Source of the DNA: Lineus longissimus
Taxonomy: Eukaryota; Nemertea; Pilidiophora; Heteronemertea; Lineidae
Reading direction: 5' to 3'
DNA length: 60,000 bases
NCBI RefSeq assembly: GCF_910592395.1
Contig: NC_088316.1
Location: forward strand, 15,564,001 to 15,624,000
Below the pieces are notes generated by a model. The model had not been told where the DNA came from and ran no database searches. It saw only the letters and a list, made by a program, of their open reading frames with translations. Positions 26,201 to 41,200 of this stretch are shown here, one piece after another. Every line of letters starts with the position of its first letter. Within the stretch, counting starts at the first letter, position 1. Both the position numbers and the translations under genes were made by a program.

Positions 26201-29200
26201 ACAATGGGTTAGAAAATCCAACTGTTATGCTAATCTAGGCAGCCAAGTGGAAATCTGGCAGAAAACTGATGAAGAAGGAAAGGCGGGAATGTTACTTTTG
26301 ATACAGTACTCACCTTCCTTGGCAAGAAGTCAAATTTGACACAGTGCTGGAAGCCTTTCCCCTTGATCTTCATGGCAGTGATGACAAGGGCATTGCCCAA
26401 GAAATGACCTGAGTATCCGATACCCTTACCCGTGCGGAAACTGAAAGCAAAAATATATAAATATTAAACATATGAGCCAGTTTTTCAATAACCACTTAAA
26501 GGAATAGACAATTCTACAGAGCTTTCAAGACTGCGATTCTGCTCATGGCAAATTTTGCATTGGATAGCTATCATGGTCCATTATTTCGTGTTACTACCTA
26601 CCAATAAAGATATGGCTTTTCCCTCTCTATTGACACCCCTGTGACCGGATCTAACCGGAACCATGTGGAGAATGTCCACCCATTCTGATATGGCATCTGG
26701 CGAATAGGCGGCAAGGCAATGGCCTAGAAAATAATCATAAAAGTTTTGAGGGTCGTCACAGCGATGACACATCAACATCTTCGGGGTATGTTTTGCAGGA
26801 TTATTTGCTTGGGCTTAAGTTCCGGCCCTTCAAAAAGTTTGACTTCTGATGGCTATTGTGACCACTCCTAGTCACAAGCTTTTAGTTGTTTCCTCCCGTC
26901 TGCTCCAAGCTCTATCACTATGCTGTGAACCTCTCTCCCTCAATCAATGCTCCATTGTACTGACATCATTAACACAGTGTCGTCTTTTCACGTCTCCTTT
27001 AGCTTTAGGTTGGTAGCCTCTCCAACCTCTTGGAGTACCCACCTTACAAAATACTAACAACGCACCGTCAAGCATAATTATCACTTGCCCTTGGGCTACA
27101 CTTGGTATTTTAACTTCAAATCCGGACTGGAAAGAGTACTGATTATCTTTCTTGTCCTGTGGCCCAAGGACAGACAGATCTAGTACTTACCGATCCCTTT
27201 TTGCCCGGGAAGCTAAAGAACTCATCCGGCCCATGTCTTTGGGGCATCTGACGCAGGACAGACAACAACTTCACAGAATGTCTCGCCTGCAACAAGGTTA
27301 AACAGGGGTACAAACAAACTATGACTATCGTTCTGGTTACTATGGATGTACCTTGGATTTTGCAAAGAAAAGCACTCATTTTCACTTGCTTGGAGTGATT
27401 CCAATGAGTGTTTCCCAGTTCAATCAACTTTTGTAAAACTGTATTAAAACCAGTAAGATTAATCAAGACATTGCATCTTTTAATATTACTCGTGAATCAA
27501 GCAATGTCAGACGGAAATGATGCAGGCCAATCAACCTGCCATTTTGACAAATAACAATGAGCTTGAACGGCCTCCACTGATGATCCTTGCCTGACTGTTA
27601 ATTGCAAGCCTTACCCATTTTCCATTCCTTGCCTTCAAGTGAGTAAAGAGAACCTTGAGTTCCTTGACAGTGATGCTGTAGCTTGCTAGCGCTCCCAGCA
27701 AATCAATTAGCAAATCTGAAGAGAGAGAGAGGGTAATTAACAGCGTGGGGTAATGTACATGGCAGAAGACGGCTTATACCTTGATAACAACTTTAATTAA
27801 GACCATGGTATTGGTAGTGTCTTTCTTTTTCATCCTTTAAGAGGGTGACCTACAACGCTGGGCACATCAAAAACACTGGCCAACAGATCTGATGTACTGA
27901 TGGGTGTGGTCATCAAATCTCTCCCCACACCCCAAAATATATTTATTTTCTTTACCCATACATGCCCAACGGGAAATGTTACAAGGTAGGGTGACCATTT
28001 TGTCTTTTTACACAAGCAGTCTGGCATGTCTGCAAGCCCAATCTCCATTTCGGTGGAGGTTGCCAAGCAAACCACACGGTCAGTCCACTTCCAAATCTAG
28101 GCACTGGAATGATAATTTTTTATTTCCAATAACAAGACACGTAATGTTGTCAGTCGTTACTGACCTGCAACCACATCATCAGCCTCCGGTAGCCTGTTGA
28201 GGACATAATTGATGAGTTCCACCTCCGTACACGCCTGAGAGTTCCTCTTGCTTTTCCTCACCATGGCGATAAACACACTCCATATCTCAGCCTGAAAGTA
28301 CAAATGGGGAAAGAAATTAAACAGAAAATTCCAAATGCTCAAAGAAAAGAATTGACAATGCGATAATGTGTCTCATCCTTAGGCTGAAATTCTTGAACAC
28401 TGGTGACGACATTCTGCAACACAAAAATCGCTTCAGTCTTGTGTGACAAGATTTCACTTTGCATCCAAAGAAACTGACAAGGCGTGAACATGTTATCATA
28501 GTCTTAAAGAAAAACTCATCCGAGCTTTGAAGAACCTGAATAAGTCATTATCTTCGGTCGCTGCAACCAGATACATAGCCATGACAACATGACGACTGAC
28601 TAATTGAGAATGTGATTCAAGCAAGCGACAGCCGCTTTCAAATTGCAAAACCGCAAAGAAAAAACCCAACGATAGAGAAAAATATCCGGTAACCCAGACT
28701 GATCGGATTAACAACCCTTATTGCGATAACAGCATCTCTAAGTCTTCATTCCCGAGATTGACATTTTCCAACAATAAATGCCCTCACATATTTAAGACTT
28801 CTGACTTTGACACTTGTGATTTGATTCTCAGCATGTTAAACAGTCAGAGATGCAACAGCTGCCCACACATTTTTGGTATCTTTGATATCAAGATTGATGA
28901 TCTCTTCAGTGCTCAGATTCCTTCCTATTATCCCGCTTTTATTCCCAAACAGCAGACAGCCTATTTCTGTTTGAGGCAGATATTTTCTAGGTGATACTGA
29001 CAGACTTCAATATAGATGATAGGGAAACCTTTGCCAAGCCTTTTCTTTGAAAATACTTGAAGCTATCATACATTTTTCAGCACCTGAGTTCTGTCAGAAC
29101 ATATCGACTTGGTGGGATCATTTAAAACCCAGGAGATGAAACTCGATGAGTTCATATTAATTTTTACGATGGTAATTGACAAGTGGAGAAATAGTAGACA

Positions 29201-32200
29201 ATGCACAGGACTCCTTGCTTGGTATCAGTCACAGAAACCAAGGTCATCACCATGCTCCTCCCCTTCCATGTTACTGATTGAAAAAATGACCAGGCTCAGG
29301 ACACTCAGGATGGAGCAGATCCTGTTGTGTCAATTTTTACATTTCTGATGCAGCACGCACTTCCCATCAATTTGATAGCTGGTTCCCGTACGTCAAACAA
29401 GGACCCCCAACTGAACCTTATGTTAACGCAGATCACGTTGACGATGAAAATAATCAATCCACCAATAAAAGTAGTGAGCAGCAATTGATCAAAGTTTGCA
29501 TTAAAACAAGAACAGTCAGATTTAACGGAGCAGCTTTCACCGATGGTTGCCTGTAAATTTTACGCTGGGCGTTTTAAATCAATGAAGCAGACGAGAGTTG
29601 ATTCGGCATCAAAGTGATTGGATCAGAAGATGTGCTTTGATTCTCAATCAGTAAATTGTAATCCATCTTAAGTGTATGTTGGGAGCAAGGTAAATACAGG
29701 GAAAGACAATTTTCAATCTTTTGGTGCACCAAAGCAACGAGCGGAAAGGCATATTGAGGTTTGCTGAGAGTGCTGTCTCAGATCAGTTGGTTCACTTGAC
29801 TTGTGCTCCCACATCAAGCTCGACTCTGGGAGTGGGAGAGAAACATTTCTTTTCAAACACCGGTTTAAGAAAGTGAATGAAGTTTCAGATTTGAGAACAT
29901 AGCAACCAAAAAGCTACATTCCCCGCCTTCTACCTCAACCCACATTGGGTCTCATATCATTAGTCAGCTACACAAGCATTCAGACTGCATTTCCATTGTG
30001 GATAAGTTTAACCTAGCTAGCAAACTTCTCAAGGATGTCCTGGGTCCATTCATGGACACGTACCAACAATGTCAATCATTCTTCTGCAGCCAGTCAGAGC
30101 CTAACAACTGTCCAGCAAACACCATCACGACCCTAACACACAGCAACAAGCCTTCCACCAACCTCTAATTTAGAAGTCAACACGCCACTGTCTGGCTCTT
30201 ATGTAGATTATGATCACTGAAACTACCCTTAGTACGGTCAGCACTTGACCCAGCTGTCTGAACAAGCCAATAATGACACCGTAATGATCTAAGATTGTCT
30301 ATCTTTACTACATAAGTTGCGGTTCCACTACAGGAAAGTGCGGACTACATCCGAATTAGTTGTGATTCCATTACAGCTAGTCCGGACTAAACAAGTCCGG
30401 CTCTCACTAAGAGCGGTCTTATTAAGTGCGGATAGGACAAGCGGATTTAAGCCGAACTTAGAATAGACCCGGATCTAAAGCAGAAATTACCTGTAATGGA
30501 ACCGCATTAGTCCGGATTAAGATCAAGTTACTAAGTACGGCTACAGGTGGCGTGTCAATGTGAACGTATTGCGCATGAGCGGAAATGTTGGTTCTGTCAA
30601 AACAACACGCGGTATTTCTGTCAACAGGTCAACTCTGATTCGTTCTCATTTCTCATTTCATTATTCAATTCTTAATTTAAGTAAATTCTAGTGCTTTATC
30701 CTAACTATGGCTCGCTGTTCATGTTTCCTTACCTCCAGTTTTGAAGAGTTTAGCCTAACGCGCATAGAGTGGCGCCGCCTGTAGCCGTACCTGTTAACTT
30801 ACCAATCCTGTAGTCGAACTGCACCACATTCGTTAGTCCGGACTAAGCTAAGTTCGGACCTGATGCGGATGCGATAGAAACGGATCTAAACCCTGTAGTG
30901 GAACCAAGACTACTTAAAGTACCTCTACGCTTGTGATATTTACAGCAACTTTCAAGAAGTACGTTTGACTCGAGACTGCGTGGGCAAACATATGACTTTT
31001 ACTGCCAAATGTTCCTCTTCAATGGACTGCGTTTTTACCTCTCTTCCCACGCAGATATCATTGGCAACCACCTTTTTGCAAGAAGAACCTTTGAGTTGAC
31101 AGTGAAAACGGATACAAGTATTCAAGGAAAACTGCGGAGTCAAACACTAGGCAAACATGTTGTCTTGGTTCTTTTGGCAAAATGTTAGTCTGCAATTGTC
31201 TGCGCAATGGCCACTCAGTCCACAGTGATACCCTAACTACTAATGTCAGTCTTGAGTCTATTGGCTTTTGTGAGCATCTCCTCCAGGGCTCCTCCATATC
31301 ACAAATAATTAGATATCACACCTCGGAGGTAATCAAGAGCCCCAAACTCATCGTGGAGGACCTCAATCAAATATTGCGTTCACGAACGGAACCTCCTTTA
31401 TTACTGCTTGTAATCACAATCCCATAGAATCTTTACCCTTCGCATCGATTCCCCATATCCGTGGCTATCCCGAGGCAAGACGGCCAACTCGCCTGGGATA
31501 AATAGATTACTTCTTTTGGTTGCCAATTGTGGAGGGGAGTCAGGGAAAGGAAATCAATGGACTGTCGCTCAAGGTGAGTTGGCCAGTGTTTGCAGAATAC
31601 TGCAGTGATTTGATGGTCATTTCTGGCTGTATTATGAGTTTGGCTCTATCCTCTGGAATCATGGCTACAACCCGAATCACTCTTTGACACACAATAACGA
31701 AAGTACTAGGTGATGGCCAGGGGGAACAGAAGAGGGTGTTGTTCGTAAAGAAAACCTGGTAAAGGACTCCACATGACTAGATAATAGTCAAGGACAGCCT
31801 CTCCCTACTGGTAGATTATCTTATTCTGAGCTTGTGATCTTACCTGTAGTTTTGGTGTGCAGTGCTCGAGCAGTTCTACCATATGAGTGATGCTCTCTGG
31901 CTCCTGGATGATGAAGTTCTTCTCAAGGTCAAACTGGGCGCCCACCAACTGAAAAACACAAGATGTGACAAGAATAAGACATACAGCCTGAGATGGCAGT
32001 CGCAATATACTTGTACAAGTTAGTCAGCAAACGTCTTTGAGTAGAGAGACAATAGCTCCTGCATGCTTCTTCTGAAATGATGGTTATTTGGCAACTTTGA
32101 CATCACCAGAAAGATGAAGAGAAAGCATTCCGATTCAGTCGCAATCATCTTCAAGTTTAATGGATCAGAGAGAAACTCCATCTTAACTTTTTCTGAAGAT

Positions 32201-35200
32201 CAGAGACAACTTCTCTAAGGTACTGAGTGATCAAGTTTCGGTTCAGTTCTTCTTCTTTGCCTCCGCAAGACAGTGATTTCGGCTCAAAGCCGGCCTGATA
32301 GATTCCACTTGGTCTCTCAAATACGTCGCTTGAGATCAAACTGGTTGCTGGAAGCAACTGGAAACCCAAAATTACTTTTCTATTACAGTCAAATCAACTG
32401 CAGGTGGTGTCAATTGTAATAGCTCCAGCTAGCTCTGTCTCAAGATTGAAAGAAACGATCGTTCAGTACTCTTTATTCTTGACAGAGAAGACTTCAACAT
32501 TTGTGAAATTCAAGATGTTATCGGAAACATTTATCGGTTATTGGATATCGTGTCGAAGTATCATCGAAGCTGAGCAGAAGCATGCGATACGACATGTGGT
32601 GAATCAATAGAAGGAAAACAAAACCTATCATTCCAATGGGTCATAACACTCTCTAAGTCGGGAAGGTATGAGGACCCCTAGTGCCCTTCCCCCAAATGTA
32701 GCACTCCTTGACCATGCACGCCTCCAGCCCTGTGCAGTTCCACTCCTCACTCCTTGACAGATGGCTAATTCACAACTGACCAAGGCATGGAGTCTCACCC
32801 ACTCCAACAAGTCTGCCACCCTCTGTCCAATAACATATTCTCAGGCAATCTCAACAACTGGCCAAGCAGCTCTGCCCACTTTCTTAAGCGCTCTAGCTAC
32901 TAACCCACATTATAGACCCACTTTCTCATTTACCAATTATTTGTTATAAGAGAAAACATGACAGACTTCCGATGGTGATCAATTGAAAAAGGCAATCTCA
33001 AGCTTTCATCGATTCTGTCAACATGATAAACAAATGGTTCACATCACGCGAGCAGTTGACATTCTCACTATTTGGACTTCAAGTAGCCAGAGCTTGAAGG
33101 TCAAGTCCAGGTCTTCATCGATCTTCATTATAATTTATCTCCATAGATAAAAGTTCAACCACCCACTATACAATTAGTACATCATGTCAAATGAGATTTG
33201 TTCAATACATATTGCAGAGACCCCAACCTCGAATTTGATGTTCCAATGCCATAAAGCTAAGAATAAGCTATACGTCGAGGCAACTTGTTCCCATCACAAG
33301 GTTTCAGACGGTAAATATGGTAGTTCTCCCTTAGACCCACCTGCTATGGCACAATATCACTGCCATGCATGACACTGTAATGATTGTCTTTGAACATCCT
33401 GAAGTGAAGTTAAAAGATGAGACCAGCTAGAAAACCCAATCAGGACCCCATTGTGAAACTAACACCAAATCCTTGCCACAAAGACCAGCCCATGACATCA
33501 AATACCCATATCTCTAAGTGCAATTATGGAAAACTGCAACCTTCTGCTAAGAAATGCCAAGAACACCAGATTTCCCCCTTCATCATAGTTTAGATCTTGA
33601 TACACCAGGTCTATCGGCGCTAAACCTCTTTAGGCACGACAATCAATTTTGGGAATGGCTCCCAACACGACAGTCGTGCCTCGGACTCATCTTCACAGCA
33701 TAGCAAGGAGAGTCTCGGAAAGCCATCAAAGCTGGCTGTTATTGGCTGGGATACTGGGCCCAGCATTAAATTTCCTGGAAGACGCTACTGAGAATACTAA
33801 TAACTGACGAGACACTCTGAAGGGATGAAGTCGAGTGAGCCCAAAATGGTCAATATGTGAATGTTCGGGTGGTCAGTCAGCGAGTGGAGAGGAAAATCGA
33901 GTGGTCAAGAGGTTTGATTCGAGTCAGATCCTTGATGGTAAGGTCGCTATTTCGATTGACACCATGGTCTCACCGGAGTCTCTTGTCATCTCATACTTGG
34001 TCAGGGAACTGCAGCCAAACAAATTTCGCCTATGGTGGTTACTCATCCAACCATTGAGGAAGGATCGGTCCCTGAACCTCAAGATCTTCGTGCTCGATAC
34101 CCCATCAGGGGAAATTCCACAGTAACTCCTCCCCAATCATGTCAAATAGACTCTTCAGACCACCAACCCACTGTTATATCTAAACCAAGCAATGTACGAA
34201 GTCTCTCGTCAGTGAAGAGTTAGCCCAAGGGAATACACCGCTTGTTTTTTCTGTGGAGATTGTTCGGCGAATTGACACGTACACTGATGAGAAATCCTCT
34301 CGTTTCATCCCAAGTCCTGCCTAAGGCCAGCTTTGATAAAAACACCATTTTTTCCCCCCACTTGATGCACTTGACGCTACAAGAGAAGAGCAGTTTTCAA
34401 AGAGTGTGCTGGTGGGAGATAAAGAGCAAATTCGTTCTTGCCTTTGTCAGCAAGGGAAATAGACACGAGATAAGCACTAGATTGTGATGGGGTTTTGACA
34501 GAAGCAAATGTGCCCTACAAATTTCAGACAGCAAGAATTCGATAGACAACTCCAAAACTCTCTTGGTGTAAGAGAGGTAATGGCTGCCATTCATAGAAGG
34601 ATGAAATCTTTTTTAAAACAAGCAATTGATACTCATTTAAGTCTCTCACAGAGACATCTCATGGTGTCGACTCCTTCACGTCCTTAGAAAATATTCTCAC
34701 AAATGCTGCAAGTGTGCCAATGTCTTTGTGATAACCACTTCATGGTTCCGCTAGAAAGTTAACCAAGATATATACCCTCCGTATCAAGGGAGCAATCCAT
34801 CACAATAATTGCACAAGCTATTTGCAATCTGCAATCTCACTGAGGTTTTGCAATTTTCCTAATTGTGAATGTTCCTTTGGGGAAAGCTTGTAATGATCAG
34901 CTTAGACAAAGCAATTCGTTACAAAAGTTATGAAACTATGAAGTAATTTATCACAGATGAGGGCGGTTTGGGGGTTCCTCATCATAAAGGGCTGATTTTT
35001 TTCTTTCTTAATTAGCAACATGCACTTTATCATTTTACTTTCCGGATGAACGTGGTGAATGTGGAACCAGATTTGAACAGTTGTCAACAGTGTAGCAATC
35101 AACCAATCAGATTGCATAGGAAATTGTGCGATTGGTATCGATTCCAATTTCCATAATTCACGAGATGAAGTATTTGAAGCTGGATTGTCAATGGATCGAG

Positions 35201-38200
35201 TACCATGCTAACTTGGCCACGATTTGAAACAGCTTTGCTTCAGACGCCTTTTTTTTTTAAATTTCGGCAAATAGCTTCTGATCAAGTTTCCTTGGCAGAT
35301 TGAAAATCATTCACTTTGTTATTGCGACAGTGACAACTCTTGAAACCATTTGTCAAAGAGTGAAAATGATAGAGTACTATTGAAGTTAGCCTCTCGCTGC
35401 AGAGTCATCATTAAAACCATGAATTTCAACGAAAGCAAAGAAATTTCAATACGTCATTGCATACCAAGCTCCATCGCTTAAAAGCCTCTCAGCAAAAGAT
35501 TCCATGCAAAAGCATTTCGCACAAAAAAACCAGAAAGATAGTCAAATATTCAAAGTCATTCGAGAAGCTGACGTATGATCAAGCATGATAGTCAGATTAA
35601 CGGGATGGTGAATTCCACAAATTAGATGGAGTTGTACGGCTTGAACTAGAGCAGAATTCGAATAGTCGCGATAATTTCCAAGAGGTATGGAAATTTAATG
35701 AGACAAAGTCATTTTCATCCATTTACTTAAGATTTTCAAGCCTGATCCATTACGTTCGGAACTGATAAGAGCAATCGTGGAAACAATAACAAGTCAGCCT
35801 AGAACAGTTTTCTTAGCTTCCATTGCCTGAGGAGTTTTGACTACATTTGAATTTTTTTTATATTTCCCTGTTTTTCAGCACATACAGTTGTAATGTAGCA
35901 GCACTGTACAAACAACTTTGGCAACATTTCCTTGCAATGTATTTTCTGGCATTGTTTCACTATATTCTGGCTGAGTCCAAACTTTAACGTATTTAATCTC
36001 TAAAGCGTTAAACTGCAAGTCCTTCCGAAAATGATGATTTATTTCCAGCAATTAACTTTATTGATTTCGCTTAGACTAAACGATATTCATAATCACTCTG
36101 ACTATACCCTCAAAGGAATTAATCTCAATAAATGATTAGATTGGTAAAGAGTGTGACCGCGCAATTCATATTTGAAGCTGTGTGAACGATGAACAAGTAG
36201 GCGAGAGACGGGCGTCCATTAAAGTGCCAAACATGATCTCCCCCTCCTCCTCCAACTTGCTTGTCACGTTCAGCCGCTAAGAATGAGCCAGTCACGAGCA
36301 TCCTCGGCAGAGATACCACGATAGATCATCCCGAGTAATGGCAACAAGGGAAATGAACGCCGCTGTGTTATCGCAGAGTGTGGAGTTTCTAAATGAATTA
36401 AGTGCAGATACAACGCTATCAGACTACAAACAATGTGTGGGGTTCTGTTGACCCATTAATAAATTTGTTACCAAATGGATGAAAACTTCCAACGCTTAAG
36501 TGAAAAACTAAACTATTGTATAACATTGTATACTAGTTGCAGGTCCAGAGTTTGCACAAAACTTTCAACTGCTACTTTGTAACTTTGATCGACTAAGAAT
36601 CTTTGTGGACCATTCAGAGGACTCTTCGATTCTCCAACCAGCACTTCTTGGGGTACAAATCCCCCACACTGCTGTTCCTCCCTCTCTCTGCAGAGTAATG
36701 TCCTTCCAACTGGACTTGAACTTTTTGGGTCAAAAGAATGAAAAGGTTGACAAAATATTTTGAGCCAAGTGATAAAACTGCATGAGCCTGGAAAGTACCT
36801 CTAATAGCTTTTAAATGAACATCATAAATACATACACTACAAGAACATGAAGATGCTTCACATAGAAATCTGATTATCTCGAGACAAATTCAATTTGCTT
36901 CATTAGATCGGATAACAGCATCTTCAGCACAGTACGGAAAGTCTAAGATGTCTACTCATTATGCGATTCCCAAAGACACATATACCTTGAGACAGAAATG
37001 GCTCGTCAATACTAGTAACATGATTGATTATTTCAATAAATACAATATTTCATGTTCCTGTCATCGACCTCCCAACAACCGACACGGTTCCGAAAACGTC
37101 CCACACTACTCAAACAAGTCTGCCGTTTGCTCATTACCAGACATTCCCTTATTGCTGAAACCATGGTGATCAGGTAATCCGGATGCAAATCACGCCTGTG
37201 ACTCTCAAGGGGTTAAGGAAGCAGAATGACACCACCAGCGCTCGGTTCAACATCTGTTCCACCTCGGTAGGCTAAAGTCACTGTACACTCATAGACAGTG
37301 CCCCACACTAATCGCACAGCAGTCCAAGATGATTTGTGATGAAAGGGATAGTATGATTATCAGGTGTCATTAATTTCAGGAGAAGTCACGTGAATATGAA
37401 CGATAAGTCACGTTGAATTAGATTAGTAAGCATGCCTCTGAGGGTTAACCCTCTCCAGAGGAAGTCCACTTCCTGTGAGAAAGCTGTGTCGCAGCGCTAG
37501 CAATTTCTTGTTTGCAGACCACGCCATATCATTCAATATACAGTTTACACTGTTAAAATCCAGAGAAGCAACTGCCACATTGCATCCCACAGTTAGAGTC
37601 TCTGCTAAAGAATGTAACACAACTATGATAAATATCATGATGTACATCTCGTAATTCATAGCATGGGATCGATGCAATCAGGACACTAATTACTCGAGCT
37701 ATCTGCTTCGTATAACATGTATTAGGTTGATTGGCTCTCGTGCCATTTTATTCAATAAGACCACACTTCCTGCAGAAGGTCAACTTTAAGGCGTGGTTAA
37801 TTTACGTACGTAAATTTTGTCTCCCCCCAAATCAGTATGCATGCCATGCCAATGAAGATTCTGTTCACGATGACGTGCACTCAAGCAGTGATCGTGGAGG
37901 CACGCAAACTTCTACGATATCGACCATCAGACTTACGCTCAGAACACTAAGTGGTAACCTCATCAGGAAAGCCAAAAGGTTGAAAAAATGTGAGCCATGA
38001 CTCAGTTTCAGCGATGGTACCATGCACTTGAAGCATAAACTGTCGATGACACACTAAAAAGAACTAGAACTTGATGACGTTGCTCTTCAAGTATAAAATT
38101 GATTTCACCCAAAAATATACACCTTAAGTCATTATAAGGAGGCTGACGAAGCTCCTTCCTTTGTTCTCAAACATACATAGCCACATCAAAGTGAAATGAT

Positions 38201-41200
38201 CTCAGCATGTGCTTGAAGCAAGCTACACAAAGTAAATTGGGGAAGTGACTTTCTGTACCACCAACAGGGTTTAAAGACAAAGTGATCTTTTCTTTTCCGT
38301 CAACATAATTGCACAGAAGCAGAGAATGGAAAGTACATGGGCTACTACAAAACAAGGAGGACTCCTAGTTAATCTAAAAGTGACTAGGAGAATCCCTCCC
38401 CAGGCGGAGAGATGCTTGTCCACTGCAGGCTTGAAATCTTTCAAGTTTTGATCGGTATGGTATTCTGGTAGGGCAAACTTCGAATTTAAGATACATATAG
38501 GTGAGGTTAAGTGTCTTGCTCTTGCTTGCATCTCGTCAGTCACCACCACCGGTCCATCACTCCATATTCATGAACACTGTTCCCAAACATCCCGAGTGGC
38601 AATTTATTGGCATATTGACTCCCGACGTGCTTTGTTTTGCATGAAATCGACAAGTCACTGGTGTGATAACATGCAATTGCTGACTCGACACAATGAGGCT
38701 GGCGGCAACTCCAATTTAATCTTGAGAACAGCACCACACTCAGTTATTCTGTTTGACTGCTACGGTACCAAGGGCTGATGAGGTTCTAAAATCTGCAGGA
38801 ACATCATTTTCAGTCCACATGGGGACCAGCGGCAACCGAAAAACATATTTTTCTGCCCCAATATTTGGTAGGGGGCCCAAAAGGCATATTTTTCTTACAG
38901 GTTTCGACCAAACGTTCTTATTCAAGTAACAGACAGGACACTGGTGTGAAGGGAAACATTAAATATGCAACGGACATGACACATGTTGGCCACAGCTTCA
39001 GTTGATGTCAGACTGGTGGTCATGGGTTACCCAGCATGAGGAAATATCAGAGAATCACTTGTTTCTTTTTTCACACTGGTTGCAATTAACCCAACCGGGG
39101 TATTCACTGTTTATTGGCGTTTTGTTCCCGGTCTTCTCCGGCATTTACATGTTATTGCAGATTCTAAAAGCCACGGACTTTGGAGAAATTTAACCAAGTT
39201 TCGTGTCAGATTCCATACATTCTAAGGTGCTCATGATTCCTGGTTCAATCGTTGTTACAAATACAATGAAGCAATATTGATGTTTTGATACATATAGTCT
39301 AGTCTTCATTTATATTGGATATTGAATCGTGGAGATGATCACGATCACACAGCAATATTGAAAACTTGTCATAGCCGTCAGCACATCTAATGTTTCATTC
39401 ATGTTATTGGATTCTTGTTGTTTTTTTCTTCAAACTGCGAGTGGGTGTAATTAGATGTACATGTTTAGTAGCAAACATGACAAATTTATAGATTTTTGAC
39501 AGTAGCAATACCAAATACATAAGTCATTCCTGAGTTTGGTTTTTAGCAGTGGAGATGAAATGGAGGGAAATTTGAATGTACAAAGCTGGATTCGGTTGTA
39601 GATTAAAAATATGCTTTATGGATGGGTTAAGAAGTTGGTGGTAGGCCAGAATTGACCAGATTTGGCCGGTACAAATGTAACAATGTTAAATCACATAAAC
39701 AAGAGAAGCTGTGAAGAGATGCTGTGATCACTACATGATACACTGCCAGGTTAACAGACACGCTAAGTACTGGTGCTCTGATCACAACATACTACAGTGT
39801 ATTTCACAAAGATCGATCCGATATGCAAAAAGCCTGTACTCACCAAAATTTCACCAAATTGACATACCCGTATTTATTTCAGAGCTGATCATGACTGTGA
39901 ATCATTTTCCACAAAAGTGTACATCATGTTTTTCAAAAAATCTAGTCAGCAGATGATGCCAACTTCCTTTGTAAGAGACAATGAAAAGTTTGTCATGTTC
40001 TGACGTGTTCTCATGTGGTATTGATGTTGGAAACAGTTTCTTTTAAACAGCAAAAGCATAAAGCTTACTTTGAATGACTGCACATAACATAAATGAAATT
40101 GTACTTGTTTATGAAAGAAATGTTCATCATAGGGTGAAGAAAAGACTATGCAAACGTGTACCAAAACTCTTGCCACCATATCAAACATTTGATATATGCA
40201 AGGTTCCAAAACCTATAAACCACGGCAAGAAACTAAGTGAAAAGGATCAATGATTATCATCGCCATGAGCTGACGTAAAGTGGCAAGCCCTGTATTGGTA
40301 TTCCAACAGATCAAACCAGAAAAAAAGAGGTGGTGCATTATCTTAATGTCAGCAATGAGGGGAACACTGGTCAGACCTTGCTCACAGTTCAAGGTCATAG
40401 CCACCATCTTTTCAAGGTCATAGCCACCATATTATCAAGGTCATAGCCGCCATTTTATTCCATGGTCACAGCCATTTGAAAGGGTTTGCGGGCATTGGTA
40501 AAGGTTAATGTTATTGCCAAAGAAACTGAGCAAGCGGTGTAGATGAGACAATTACTGAGAAATCAAAGATCAGTGTGTTGTATTGTTAAAGTTGCAAGAG
40601 TGAAAAAGAGTTATATGAGGCACAACATATCATATGTCGAGAGAATCTAAAGACAAGAATGAAGTAAGATACTCTAACTCTACCTAGCACGCTAAGAGAT
40701 TTGGAGACTGTAGGACAATCTACTACAGTAGGGAACTATAATGCTTGCTAGTTAGCCTGGCACTTTTGAGGTCTGAATTCATGGTTTCAAGCATTACTCT
40801 AACAACTCTAAAGCCAGGTTCAATAGAAATGCAAAGAGATATAGAGAGACTTTTCAGGACAGTCTGTAGCAAGAATACTGCTAATCAGTGATTTCAGCAT
40901 CAAAACTGCTCTAGGTTTCTACAAAACTTTTCATCATGGACTTGGCCAGATGCTTTGCTTGTCCAAGGGAAAGATCCACAAGGACTACAACACCATGGTG
41001 TTGATGATGATGATGATGATGATGATGACTGTGTATGAGTCGCCACCTCAAGTGAAACATATGCAACGTAACCCATGACCGTGCACTAAATAATAACATA
41101 TATTGCAAATAGAAGATTTACTAATTTCCACCATCCCAAAGAATCAAACCGCCACCCATCAACACAGCTCATCAAAATCTCACGCATCACACCACTAATT

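Noticed and set aside
33900-33945. GGTTTGATTCGAGTC, tRNA T-loop-like
   Set aside because: No cloverleaf can be folded around it, and there is no matching A box upstream.
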